Shown: positions 1 to 6,983, counted from the first letter of the stretch. The stretch: 13,542 bases of DNA from Patescibacteria group bacterium (GCA_029935375.1 JAOZKL010000002.1:1-13542), one strand, 5' to 3'. Numbers and translations: made by a program. Notes: generated by a model from the letters alone, not told the origin.

Positions 1-650
1 TTGGAAAAATACATAAAATTGTTTATTATATATAACCATGTCTCTACAAAGAAGAAGTACTTTTCTTTTATCTCTTGTGTGCATTGAGAAAATGAATTTG
101 CCGTATATTCTATATTTTGTATATAATAACATATGTCTACAAATCTGCTGATTGCGGCAAATAGATCTTGGTTGTGGTATACGATATTTAGGTTGTAGAG
201 TTTTTCTATATTTTCAAAATCTTTTATTATTGTAGTTCTTATTGTCTTAAAATCTTCTGTATTCATACTCTCCAGTATTTTCTTGGTGAGTGTCTGTAGA
301 GTTAAGTTTTTTATGAATTTTGTATCGAAAGATGGTCTTTGTCCAAGGTTTTTTAATAATTCCTTCTTATCAAAATTTTTGAACAAGACTCTGTTAAAAT
401 GGTTATAAACACGACCAAATATATAGTTACGAGCAAGTGAGTACACATGGAAACTTTCTTTCTTGCGACTGTTTTCCAAGTATAAATCAACTAATAATAT
501 GCTAATAGCAACCTCTATAAATGTTGCAGAAAGATGACCATAAAAAGAAAAATCAGAGTTTAAATACAGCCATAAAAATATCCCTGCAATTGTTAGCAGC
601 CCTGTGATTAATAACGCTACATTGCGTGTGTTTTTTGGATTGTTAAACAT
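1..650 (-). CDS. Hypothetical two-helix membrane protein, partial
   Basis: I do not recognise the family. The open frame begins at an ATG at 650 (MFNNPKNTRN) and stays open for 216 codons to the left edge, so the C-terminus is missing. Two hydrophobic segments lie at about residues 10-29 and 41-57, separated by a short polar loop. A long hydrophilic region rich in Lys, Asn and aromatic residues follows, predicted to be cytoplasmic. The start overlaps the last 8 bases of the arginase-family gene upstream, which implies translation from the same transcript (ppa-secG-arginase-this gene). There is no Shine-Dalgarno sequence before the ATG. Function is unknown; a membrane-anchored regulatory or structural protein is possible but not shown by any motif. 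Confidence 0.75.
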   Translation of the reverse strand, partial: MFNNPKNTRNVALLITGLLTIAGIFLWLYLNSDFSFYGHLSATFIEVAISILLVDLYLENSRKKESFHVYSLARNYIFGRVYNHFNRVLFKNFDKKELLKNLGQRPSFDTKFIKNLTLQTLTKKILESMNTEDFKTIRTTIIKDFENIEKLYNLNIVYHNQDLFAAISRFVDICYYIQNIEYTANSFSQCTQEIKEKYFFFVETWLYIINNFMYFS

Positions 651-1518
651 TTTGTAATAAGGTATTTAGAATTTTTTGTGCCAACTTAACTACTTTTCCA
701 TCTTTATCTTTGTTTGGTATTACTTCTACTAGATCTATAGATAGGCTATCTGAATATGACAAAACTTTTAATAATGGCATAACGTCTTTTTCAAACAACC
801 CCCTTGGAGATGGACATGTTGTAGCATCTACAATTTTGCTATTAAAAATATCCATATCAAAACTTATATGAATATGATCTAATTTTTCTACCATTTCTTT
901 CAACTCCGCTTTTGCTTCTTTCAATTTATCTACTTGAAATATTTTTATCTTATTTTGTCTTAGGAAGTTTAATTCCGCCTCCTCTGCATCAAGGTTGCCG
1001 ATAAAAACAGCGTTATTTGGCTCTATTTTATACTTCACCATCTTATCCATCTCTTCATAGCCAGATTTTCCAAAGAACGGTCTTAGCCATATACCATGAA
1101 AATTACCTGTTACGCTAGTTTCAAAACTGTTCAAGTCTGGGTGGGTATCAAAGTGTATATACCCAGTTGTTTCTACATTGTGATTTGTTACGGTTTGTAG
1201 AAGATTACCAAATGCAATACTATGGTCTCCTCCAACAAATACTGATATACAGTTTTTGCTGACTTTTGCTGAAACTGCTTTATCCAGTTGTCTATAATCA
1301 TTTAGCAAAGTTTTTTTGTAATGTTCTGTATCTTTTATCTCTTTTGGCGAAACAAAATTGTACTCTATTACTTCGTGGTTAACAAAGCTATCTAAAAATT
1401 CTTTGCTTAACACTTCGTCAGGACCCTCTTCTACACCAAATTTATTTTCTTTTTCTTTCCACGCTGGATTTAACAAACCCAACCTTGACCTCACTTTTGT
1501 GAAAACAATTTTTTTCAT
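643..1518 (-). CDS. Arginase/agmatinase-family (ureohydrolase) enzyme
   Basis: A 291-residue protein of the Mn-dependent ureohydrolase superfamily, which hydrolyses guanidino compounds such as arginine, agmatine or formiminoglutamate. The N-terminus has the family's GVEEGP signature (about residues 28-33). The six metal ligands are present: His in GGDHS (about 96-100), D-x-H-x-D in DTHPDLN (about 124-130), and D-x-D in SFDMD (about 219-223). The family Glu is in VEVIP near the C-terminus. One oddity: the usual Asp-Pro after the D-x-D motif reads Asn-Ser here (DMDIFNS), and the substrate loop reads CPSPRGL, so the substrate cannot be named. It lies 15 bp after secG and overlaps the next membrane-protein gene, so it is probably cotranscribed. 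There is no Shine-Dalgarno sequence. The family call is firm; arginase versus agmatinase is unresolved. Confidence 0.88.
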   Translation of the reverse strand: MKKIVFTKVRSRLGLLNPAWKEKENKFGVEEGPDEVLSKEFLDSFVNHEVIEYNFVSPKEIKDTEHYKKTLLNDYRQLDKAVSAKVSKNCISVFVGGDHSIAFGNLLQTVTNHNVETTGYIHFDTHPDLNSFETSVTGNFHGIWLRPFFGKSGYEEMDKMVKYKIEPNNAVFIGNLDAEEAELNFLRQNKIKIFQVDKLKEAKAELKEMVEKLDHIHISFDMDIFNSKIVDATTCPSPRGLFEKDVMPLLKVLSYSDSLSIDLVEVIPNKDKDGKVVKLAQKILNTLLQNV

Positions 1519-1533
1519 AATCTGATTTTAGAA

Positions 1534-1752
1534 TTATACTATGTACAAAGATACAACCCTAAGTATAACAAAAGCAGCGATAGAGATAGACGCCATTGTA
1601 ACAACGGATTTTTCTATTCCTCGTTTTGTCAGATAAATCTCGTCTGAACCACCAAAAGAGCTGGATAATCCTGCCCCACGGTTCTGTATCAATATCAATA
1701 TTATGCTAGCAATTAATGCTATTATTTGTGCTACTAGTAATTTATCAGCCAT
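1534..1752 (-). CDS. secG: Preprotein translocase subunit SecG
   Basis: A 72-residue protein with the SecG layout: a first membrane helix (about residues 5-23), then the conserved cytoplasmic loop with RGAGLSSSFGGSDE and a Thr-Lys-Arg-Gly-x-Glu-Lys segment, then a second helix (about 50-70). SecG is the small accessory subunit of the SecYEG channel in the plasma membrane and assists SecA-driven export. Length and both helices match the family. The ATG at 1752 is 12 bp past the ppa stop codon and only 15 bp separate its stop from the arginase-family gene, so the three genes form one transcription unit. The region before the start is AT-rich with no Shine-Dalgarno motif. Confidence 0.93.
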   Translation of the reverse strand: MADKLLVAQIIALIASIILILIQNRGAGLSSSFGGSDEIYLTKRGIEKSVVTMASISIAAFVILRVVSLYIV

Positions 1753-1764
1753 ATTTTGTATATA

Positions 1765-2313
1765 TTAATCAAATTTTACTTTTGTGTCAATAGTTGGGTA
1801 GTTATTTAGATAACTCGCAACTTCTTTCTCGGCCTCTTCTCTGTTTCCAATCCCATCAACTGTAGAGATCTTATTTTGTAGTCGTTTGTATGTGTTAAAA
1901 AAATCTTCAACCTCTTTTAGCCAGTGACTAGATAAATCGTCAATATCTTTGATATCACTAAATCTTGGGTCAACAGTTGGCACTGCGATGATACAGTAGT
2001 CCTTGTCTCCACCGTCTATTTTTTTGATTACTCCAACAGCTCGACAAGGTATAACTGTGGTCGGGGGGACAGAATTTGTAAGTAATACAGCTACATCTAG
2101 CGCATCCCCATCTTCAGTTTTGGTAGATGGTATAAACCCATAATTAAACGGATAATGATCCGCAGAGTATAAAACCCTATCTAGTAACAAAGCTCCTGTT
2201 TTCGGACATAGCTCGAATTTGTTTGAACTATCTTTTGGAATTTCAATAACTACGTTAAACTCCTCTACAGTCCCTGATGGTAAAAAGTATAGATTTTCTG
2301 CATTTGCTGTCAT
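1765..2313 (-). CDS. ppa: Inorganic pyrophosphatase (family I)
   Basis: A soluble family I inorganic pyrophosphatase that splits PPi to phosphate and so drives nucleic acid and protein synthesis forward. Visible signatures are VVIEIPKDSSNKFE near the N-terminus (substrate-binding Lys and Glu), YPFNYGFIP, the metal-binding EDGDALDV, and the VDPRFSDIKD segment containing further acidic ligands; the C-terminal helix holds the usual Tyr-Lys. The ATG at 2313 gives 182 residues beginning MTANAENLYF, which matches the usual family N-terminus. A TTG at 2343 would add ten residues, but it lies within the promoter spacer, just after the TTGACA at 2346-2351, and is rejected. First gene of the ppa-secG-arginase unit; the mRNA is predicted to be leaderless. 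Confidence 0.94.
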   Translation of the reverse strand: MTANAENLYFLPSGTVEEFNVVIEIPKDSSNKFELCPKTGALLLDRVLYSADHYPFNYGFIPSTKTEDGDALDVAVLLTNSVPPTTVIPCRAVGVIKKIDGGDKDYCIIAVPTVDPRFSDIKDIDDLSSHWLKEVEDFFNTYKRLQNKISTVDGIGNREEAEKEVASYLNNYPTIDTKVKFD

Positions 2314-2322
2314 ATGAGCGAT

Positions 2323-2351
2323 ATGATTAAGTAAAAAATACAAGTTGTCAA
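2323..2351 (-). promoter_or_regulatory. Promoter of ppa operon
   Basis: A perfect -35 TTGACA reads from 2351 to 2346 on the minus strand. At a 16-17 bp spacing there is a weak -10 (TAATCA/AATCAT, 2329-2323). The expected transcription start is about 2316, so the ppa ATG at 2313 would be at most a few bases from the RNA 5' end. The -35 is clear; the -10 is poor. Confidence 0.55.
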
Positions 2352-2366
2352 GTCGTTATGCTGTTT

Positions 2367-3155
2367 TTATAACTCCAAACTGTCTGTAAATTTCTCTGCG
2401 TTTATCTTGATATCATCTTCTCCAATCTGATCGAATGGATTTTCTAGGTGCCCTTGGATATTGTCCAAGCTGGTAAAAATCAATGCAAACAATACAGGCA
2501 TAACGAATGAAAATACAAGACTTTTTCCATCGGCGATGTATGCAAAGTAGGGGGCGTAGACGATAGGAATTAGGTATATAAATATTTTACTGTAGGTCCT
2601 GAGGGTTCTCGGTGTTCTGTACTGAAATATATGCTTAAAACTTTCAAAGGACATAATCATCTTTGTAAGATGAGAGTTGACACGAGAAACTTCACTGCCA
2701 GATAACCCTCGATCTCTTAACCCCTCTATTGTTTTGCTGAATTTTGCAAACAGTCTGTACAGCTCTGTTTCTTTTTGGTTCTGTTCTTCTTTGGTCGTCG
2801 TCAAGAAAAACTCTCTTATACTAATAAAGACCTTGTTGATATCAGATTTGAATTCTTTTTGATTTGCTTTTGCTTCTTTGTTGTTATCTCTCAGCCAATC
2901 TCGTGACGCAAAGTACATTGTTCTCGCTAGTCCTTTGATGTTTCCGTAATGTGTTAGGGCAACCTCTCTTCTTTTGTATGCGCCCCCGATAGAAAAAACT
3001 ATTGGAAACACAACAGCAATGCCTATTATAGTCAGCGGAAAATCCATCAGCCAGCCCAATTCTATACAGATCCATGTAGATGTTAATGATAAGGCTGTAA
3101 CTATTAGTGTGTTCCAGTTGAAAATATTCACCGAACTTTTGATATGTTTCTTCAT
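2367..3155 (-). CDS. Bestrophin-like (RFP-TM family) membrane protein
   Basis: A 262-residue protein with four hydrophobic segments (about residues 16-34, 39-56, 190-207, 213-230) around a long charged cytoplasmic region. The arrangement resembles bacterial bestrophin homologues, which form pentameric anion or cation channels. A Gly-Gly-Ala-Tyr-Lys-Arg segment follows helix 2, where the family has an Asn-Asn-Thr-Ala-Tyr-Asp-Arg-Trp motif. After helix 4 comes an acidic loop, GHLENPFDQIGEDDIKIN, like the bestrophin ENPFG...D...L segment. The call rests on these two landmarks and topology, so it is moderate. The ATG at 3155 is chosen over a TTG at 3194 because that TTG is the first half of the -35 TTGACA. 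The protein is a separate transcription unit between trmD and ppa. Confidence 0.62.
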   Translation of the reverse strand: MKKHIKSSVNIFNWNTLIVTALSLTSTWICIELGWLMDFPLTIIGIAVVFPIVFSIGGAYKRREVALTHYGNIKGLARTMYFASRDWLRDNNKEAKANQKEFKSDINKVFISIREFFLTTTKEEQNQKETELYRLFAKFSKTIEGLRDRGLSGSEVSRVNSHLTKMIMSFESFKHIFQYRTPRTLRTYSKIFIYLIPIVYAPYFAYIADGKSLVFSFVMPVLFALIFTSLDNIQGHLENPFDQIGEDDIKINAEKFTDSLEL

Positions 3156-3163
3156 AATGCAGG

Positions 3164-3194
3164 TAGTTAACCACAAACTATGTTGTTTTGTCAA
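3164..3194 (-). promoter_or_regulatory. Promoter of the bestrophin-like gene
   Basis: The -35 TTGACA reads from 3194 to 3189, immediately after the trmD stop codon. Candidate -10 boxes are GTTAAC at 17 bp spacing or TAACTA at 19 bp (3169-3164). The transcription start is expected at about 3157-3160, within about 5 bases of the ATG at 3155. Confidence 0.5.
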
Positions 3195-3200
3195 GGATTG

Positions 3201-4109
3201 TTACCACCATTTACGCCTCCAGTTCTGAATCAGTTTGTGATTACCTTCTTTTAGTAGTGCAGGGGCTTGCCAGTTGTTCCAAGTTTCTGGTCTGGTGTAT
3301 TGTGGGTGTTCTATCTGAGGGAGTGTTTGGCTAATCCATTTCTGATTATCAAACAAATTTTCCGTAGATTTTGCAAAAATATCTTCATCCAATACATCAT
3401 CTAGCAGGTCAATCCTCTTGCATTCTTTTAGTTTGTTTTTACCTATTACAAACTCACTCTGTTCTTTATATTCGTTTAATCCAGATGAGAACGAGTCATG
3501 CATAACAGAAGTTTGTTTTGCAATAAACCCCGGTACCAGTCTAGATACAGCTTCTACAAGACTCATTGCTGCAACTTCCCCGCCATTTAATACAAAATCT
3601 CCAACAGATAGTTCCAGATCTACAGCTTCGCTGACACGAGCATCAAACCCTTCATATCTCCCACATAAGATATTAAGCTCTTCAAAATTATTTGCCAACC
3701 ATTCTACAATTTGTTGATTTATTGCAAAGCCTCGTGGTGTTAATGATATAGTAGCTTTTGTAATGTTTTTGGTTGGATTGTTTTTTAATGATTTTACAAG
3801 TTTGAAAAAATTGCTGTTGTTTGGTTCTAATTTTTTGTGTTCTATTTCTTTTGTTGGTTTCTTAAACAGTGTAGACACTGCATCAAATTTTTGAAGAGCT
3901 TTGAATATTGGATCTGGCTGTAGGACCATTCCGCTTCCCCCTCCAAATGGTCTATCATCTATCTGTTTGTAGTTGCCAACGCCAAAATCTTGCCTCCAGT
4001 TATATGGTTCTATTTTTATTATATCATTTTTTATACCACGAGCAACCAAGCCACTGCTTTTGAACGAATCAAAAATTTCTGGATGTAGGCTGAATATTCT
4101 AAAAAGCAT
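3201..4109 (-). CDS. trmD: tRNA (guanine-N1)-methyltransferase TrmD, enlarged variant
   Basis: TrmD methylates G37 next to the anticodon using S-adenosylmethionine and prevents +1 frameshifting. Conserved signatures are present: DDRPFGGGSGMV (residues 51-62), LCGRYEGFDAR (148-158) and SVGDFVLNGGE (168-178) of the trefoil-knot SAM site, the catalytic Asp in HDSFSSG (204-210), and HPQYTRPETW (268-277). The protein is 302 residues against about 240-255 for typical TrmD. It carries about 45 extra residues at 74-118, before the SLTPRG strand. A second insert of about 55 residues (211-265) lies between the catalytic Asp loop and YTRP. It ends just after HKLIQNWR, lacking most of the usual C-terminal helical part. 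The ATG at 4109 lies 33 bp after the upstream membrane-protein gene, so it is probably the last gene of that operon. Confidence 0.93.
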   Translation of the reverse strand: MLFRIFSLHPEIFDSFKSSGLVARGIKNDIIKIEPYNWRQDFGVGNYKQIDDRPFGGGSGMVLQPDPIFKALQKFDAVSTLFKKPTKEIEHKKLEPNNSNFFKLVKSLKNNPTKNITKATISLTPRGFAINQQIVEWLANNFEELNILCGRYEGFDARVSEAVDLELSVGDFVLNGGEVAAMSLVEAVSRLVPGFIAKQTSVMHDSFSSGLNEYKEQSEFVIGKNKLKECKRIDLLDDVLDEDIFAKSTENLFDNQKWISQTLPQIEHPQYTRPETWNNWQAPALLKEGNHKLIQNWRRKWW

Positions 4110-4142
4110 TTTGTAATTTTGTTGATTGATTGATGAAGTATT

Positions 4143-4667
4143 CTACCTTATTATAGTGTTCTCTGTATCAAGGTTTTCCAAAATATCAATAGCTGCTATA
4201 TACAACACTATCACTAGTAAAACTGTTAGAACTATTGCAATTATTGCATATATAACTTCTTTTTTATATAGTTTTCCAACTTCATCTAAAGCTTTTTTGA
4301 GTTGTTCTACTTCATCAGTCTTCTCTTGTTTTTTATTGATCTTTAGTAGTGCATTAGTAGATTTCTGGAAATGCATTCCATACAAGAAACATATAACAGG
4401 GATGAATAATAATAATGGCGAGAATGGTATCAATATATAATTGACCAAGTCCATATTCCAAAAGGTTTCTATCAGTAGAAGTGCTGATGCTATAGAGGCG
4501 AAATAAGACACTCCAGATTTCAACTTTGCCCAAAAAACAAATTTAACCAATCTAGGGTCTAATCCGTTTTGATTTGCTTTGTCTTTTTTTTGATCTGCCA
4601 TGTCAACTATATAATATAAAGGAGAAGCTACGAATAAAAGTATAATTGATTCCATTTCACCGAGCAT
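4143..4667 (-). CDS. Hypothetical multi-helix membrane protein (paralogue A)
   Basis: A protein of unknown function, 174 residues, with about four hydrophobic segments: an N-terminal helix (about 5-22), a pair in the middle (about 55-70 and 76-96) and a C-terminal helix (about 139-162). A positively charged stretch follows helix 1, and a Lys/Glu-rich helix precedes helix 4. It is clearly homologous to the gene just upstream: both share LDxRLxKFVFWxKLKSG followed by SYxxSIxSAL, and a xPVIxxLYGxH segment followed by ALLKI/AILKI. The two therefore arose by tandem duplication. The ATG at 4667 is used; an in-frame ATG at 4655 (MESIILL) is a possible alternative. Only 25 bp separate it from the upstream paralogue, so it is in an operon ending with trmD. 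Confidence 0.78.
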   Translation of the reverse strand: MLGEMESIILLFVASPLYYIVDMADQKKDKANQNGLDPRLVKFVFWAKLKSGVSYFASIASALLLIETFWNMDLVNYILIPFSPLLLFIPVICFLYGMHFQKSTNALLKINKKQEKTDEVEQLKKALDEVGKLYKKEVIYAIIAIVLTVLLVIVLYIAAIDILENLDTENTIIR

Positions 4668-4692
4668 TTTTATAGTGCATTAATAATAATAG

Positions 4693-5202
4693 CTATTGTA
4701 AAAAAGCTCTGGAAATAGCTATAAGAGTTATAATCATAAATACAGAAATTAATATACTAACTATAAGTTTTATTATTATTTCTTTTTTTGTAACGCTTTC
4801 AACTTGCTCCAGCGCTTTGATTGTTTGTTCTAGCTTATCCTCCTCTTTTGTTTTTTTCTTAATTTTTAAGATTGCTGTTATAGCTGCATTATAGTGCTTA
4901 CCGTATAAATAAGATATAACAGGTACTGCCAAAAAAATTGGTAAGAAGATGAACACCTCATACATCAACAAGCCTCTTGCTGAAAATGAATTTAACCCAA
5001 TAAGTGCAGATACGATAGAAGTATAATATGATAATCCAGATTTTAACTTCATCCAAAAAACAAATTTAATCAGTCTTTTATCAAGTTTATTTTTTTCTGC
5101 CTCTGCTTTTTTCTTTTTTGCAGCTTTTATTATCATAGTTATTGGTAATATTGTACCTAATAACATTATCACAAGTAATTCTATTCCACCTAATCCAAAC
5201 AT
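4693..5202 (-). CDS. Hypothetical multi-helix membrane protein (paralogue B)
   Basis: Unknown function, 169 residues from the ATG at 5202 (MFGLGGIELL). Topology matches paralogue A: an N-terminal helix (about 5-25), a Lys/Ala/Glu-rich basic stretch, a helix pair in the middle, a charged probable coiled-coil segment (about 113-140) and a C-terminal helix. The shared core LDKRLIKFVFWMKLKSG lies at about residues 36-52. An in-frame ATG at 5223 is rejected because it sits inside the predicted -10 region; with TTGACA at 5242-5237 and TAACAT at 5219-5214, transcription should start near 5208. First gene of the unit with paralogue A and trmD. No enzymatic motif is visible. Confidence 0.77.
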   Translation of the reverse strand: MFGLGGIELLVIMLLGTILPITMIIKAAKKKKAEAEKNKLDKRLIKFVFWMKLKSGLSYYTSIVSALIGLNSFSARGLLMYEVFIFLPIFLAVPVISYLYGKHYNAAITAILKIKKKTKEEDKLEQTIKALEQVESVTKKEIIIKLIVSILISVFMIITLIAISRAFLQ

Positions 5203-5213
5203 ATATAAATTAT

Positions 5214-5274
5214 ATGTTAACATTTTTTATTTGTTTTGTCAACGCTTGACAGATTCGCAATAATAATTTATTTT
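5214..5274. promoter_or_regulatory. Back-to-back divergent promoters with mirrored -35 boxes
   Basis: Two -35 boxes lie head to head, TGTCAA-CGC-TTGACA at 5237-5251, forming a perfect 6+6 bp inverted repeat with a 3-bp centre. Minus strand: TTGACA, 17 bp, TAACAT (5219-5214), ATG at 5202. Plus strand: TTGACA, 17 bp, TATTTT (5269-5274), ATG at 5284. Both ATGs lie 38-40 nt from the first base of their -35, so both transcripts should be leaderless or nearly so. Two RNA polymerases probably cannot bind at once, so the two operons may compete. Confidence 0.72.
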
Positions 5275-5283
5275 GTAGTTTGT

Positions 5284-5739
5284 ATGACTAAAAAAGTAGT
5301 AAAACAAGAAGATCATAAGGCGCATTGGGCGCAGCAGATATATTTTTATTTAGCAGTTTTTCTTAGTATATTGTTCTTAGCTATTGGGTCTTTTCAGTTT
5401 CTAAGCTCTAATCTTAAAAAGTTCGTTTTTACAAAAATTGGAGATGCCGGTTACTCTTATATGAGAAATAGTTGTGAGAATAACCAACTGTTGAAGATAA
5501 ACTATGACTACATGGAGACTAGAATCATAGATGGGCAGACTACAGTTCAAGAGTCTTCTTCTGATATGACTGATGAAGAGGTGGAGAAATGTTTGGAAAA
5601 AGTAGAGGAACAAATTGAAGAAGAAAAAGCTATCGATTATCAAGAGGATATGATGTATTCATTGTTGATGATTGTTATTTCTACAGTTGTTTTGGTTCTT
5701 CATTTGAAATACATGAAACCAGCAAAGGAGGATAAATAG
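5284..5739 (+). CDS. Hypothetical bitopic/two-helix membrane protein
   Basis: Unknown function, 151 residues beginning MTKKVVKQEDHKAHW. One hydrophobic segment lies at about residues 19-38 and a second near the C-terminus (about 122-141). Between them is a domain of about 80 residues with a basic first half and a very acidic second half containing a Glu-rich predicted helix (EKVEEQIEEEKA). With two helices the middle domain would be extracytoplasmic. It contains two Cys residues (in NSCENN and EKCLEK), which could pair, but this is inference. The ATG at 5284 is preferred to a TTG at 5236 that falls within the divergent -35 boxes. It is monocistronic, with an intrinsic terminator 24 bp downstream. 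Confidence 0.75.
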   Translation: MTKKVVKQEDHKAHWAQQIYFYLAVFLSILFLAIGSFQFLSSNLKKFVFTKIGDAGYSYMRNSCENNQLLKINYDYMETRIIDGQTTVQESSSDMTDEEVEKCLEKVEEQIEEEKAIDYQEDMMYSLLMIVISTVVLVLHLKYMKPAKEDK

Positions 5740-5762
5740 GCTATATTCGTTTAGTAATTGTG

Positions 5763-5795
5763 AAGGTGTCTACATTATAGTAGGCACTTTTGTTT
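5763..5795 (+). terminator. Intrinsic terminator
   Basis: A stem of 8 bp, GTGTCTAC (5766-5773) with GTAGGCAC (5780-5787) including one G-T pair, encloses a 6-nt loop and is extended at its base by AAG/TTT. A T-rich tail runs from 5788. It ends the transcript of the membrane protein at 5284-5739. Confidence 0.75.
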
Positions 5796-5858
5796 GTATT
5801 GGAAAGTACGGGCGTTTAAAAAATAACTACAAAATTATAATAAATTTCCCCCATAGGC

Positions 5859-5960
5859 TTGACATATATCTGTGAAAATGATAATAAAGTTATTGTTGAT
5901 CTGAGGTCGCTTTGGCAGTATCCAGAGCCAATGGTGTAAGATTCACACACTTTTTATAAT
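5859..5960 (+). promoter_or_regulatory. Promoter plus structured leader or possible small RNA before the hydrolase
   Basis: A TTGACA lies at 5859-5864, with GATAAT at 5880-5885 (15 bp spacing) or TAATAA at 17 bp. Downstream RNA from about 5892 could form two small hairpins, TTGGC/GCCAA (within 5912-5933) and GTGT/ACAC (within 5934-5950), the second followed by a run of five T at 5951-5955. A TATAAT at 5955-5960 then sits 17 bases before the hydrolase ATG. This may be a short RNA with its own weak terminator, an attenuating leader, or simply two stacked promoters. The rest of the 237-bp gap (5740-5976) shows only the terminator. Confidence 0.4.
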
Positions 5961-5976
5961 ATTAAAAACAACTACT

Positions 5977-6777
5977 ATGTTCAAAAAAATATATAATTTT
6001 ACAAGATCGAGTATCAAAAATTCCATAATAGTTGTATTATCAACTTTGCTTTTATTGTGGGCACTTGGTATGTTGTATGTGCAAGTCTCTTTAACCGATG
6101 AAGTGTTTGATGAAGAGTTGGCTTATCTTGCCGAGCCAAGCCAGTTCGATTACGATCTTAGTTTTATTCAGATTGATACTGGAGATAAAATCTCTCTCTG
6201 GTGGCTAGAAAATGATAAATCTGATGAAGTAATTCTATACTTGCATGGCAATGCTGGTAGAACATATCATCTGATAGAAGGGTTGGCAAAAGATTACTCA
6301 GTTTTGTCTCCTGCATATCCATCTTACCACGAATCTGAAGGTTCTGTTAGCGATGAAGGGTCTTTTGATACAGCACAAAAATCCTACGATTGGTTGGTAG
6401 AAAAAGGTTATGATGAAAGTAATATAATAATCTATGGACATTCGATGGGAGGGGCAGTGGCTATCAATTTGGCAAGTAAAAAAGATAAGGCTCAGAAATT
6501 AATAACAGTTAATACCTTCAATAGTGTGTTTAGTATGTGTTGGGATGATTATGTTATAATTTGTTTGCCTGCGAGGTCAATATTTCCAAGTTCTAAATTT
6601 GCAGAGAATGTCAAAATTCCAGTTAGGCAATATCATTTTGAGGACGACAAAAAAGTGCCTTACTCAGAAGGTCAAAAATTGTCTAAGCATTTTACAAATA
6701 GTTCAGATTATAAGTTTATAGATTTGATAGCGGATACACATAGTTATTTTGATATAGAACAAACTCTTGGCAAATAG
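5977..6777 (+). CDS. Membrane-anchored alpha/beta hydrolase (BEM46/ABHD-like)
   Basis: A 266-residue serine hydrolase with an N-terminal membrane anchor (about residues 16-37) and the catalytic domain outside the membrane. The oxyanion strand LYLHGNAGR spans residues 88-95, the nucleophile elbow GHSMGG has Ser156, the acid is Asp223 or Asp224 in HFEDDKKVP, and the catalytic His is His255 in ADTHSYFD. The SPAYPSYHESEGSVSDEG region corresponds to the YRGYGxSxGxPSExG segment of the BEM46/ABHD13/ABHD17 group, but lacks its Arg-Gly. The physiological substrate is unknown; lipid or thioester hydrolysis are typical of the group. The ATG at 5977 is preceded by TATAAT (5955-5960), giving a leader of about 10 nt. 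Monocistronic; the stop is TAG and no strong terminator follows. Confidence 0.86.
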   Translation: MFKKIYNFTRSSIKNSIIVVLSTLLLLWALGMLYVQVSLTDEVFDEELAYLAEPSQFDYDLSFIQIDTGDKISLWWLENDKSDEVILYLHGNAGRTYHLIEGLAKDYSVLSPAYPSYHESEGSVSDEGSFDTAQKSYDWLVEKGYDESNIIIYGHSMGGAVAINLASKKDKAQKLITVNTFNSVFSMCWDDYVIICLPARSIFPSSKFAENVKIPVRQYHFEDDKKVPYSEGQKLSKHFTNSSDYKFIDLIADTHSYFDIEQTLGK

Positions 6778-6863
6778 TTGTATTTACAGTGGTTTATTTG
6801 TCTATGTTTTAGTTTTTATAATTTATAGAGCTATATAATAGTGGTTTCTAGTAGGCTCTACTC

Positions 6864-6892
6864 TTGACAAAAATATAAAATTAGCTCAAATT
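6864..6892 (+). promoter_or_regulatory. Promoter of tRNA-Lys
   Basis: TTGACA at 6864-6869 is followed 17 bp later by a weak -10 (CAAATT, 6887-6892). The predicted start near 6899 is just ahead of the tRNA 5' end at 6908. A 5-bp hairpin (AGTAG/CTACT, 6850-6862) directly precedes the -35; it has no U-tract. The rest of the 130-bp gap after the hydrolase is featureless AT-rich sequence. Confidence 0.5.
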
Positions 6893-6907
6893 GATTTGTG
6901 GATTTAC

Positions 6908-6983
6908 GGATTCGTAGCTCAGTTGGTAGAGCAGAGGACTCTTAATCCTTTGGTCGTGGGTTCAAATCCCACCGAATCCACCA
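6908..6983 (+). tRNA. tRNA-Lys (anticodon CUU)
   Basis: A complete 76-nt cloverleaf with encoded CCA. The acceptor stem is GGATTCG (6908-6914) with CGAATCC (6973-6979), discriminator A6980 and CCA 6981-6983. The D-arm is GCTC-AGTTGGTA-GAGC. The anticodon stem GAGGA/TCCTT (one G-T pair) holds the loop CTCTTAA, giving anticodon CTT after T33. The T-arm is GTGGG-TTCAAAT-CCCAC. All stems pair and the invariant residues are in place, so it should be functional. The CTT anticodon reads AAG lysine codons. Confidence 0.97.

Noticed and set aside
2884..3228. Overlapping open frames on both strands at the bestrophin-like gene
   Set aside because: They overlap the longer frame, which has coherent membrane topology and its own promoter; the others have no recognisable features.
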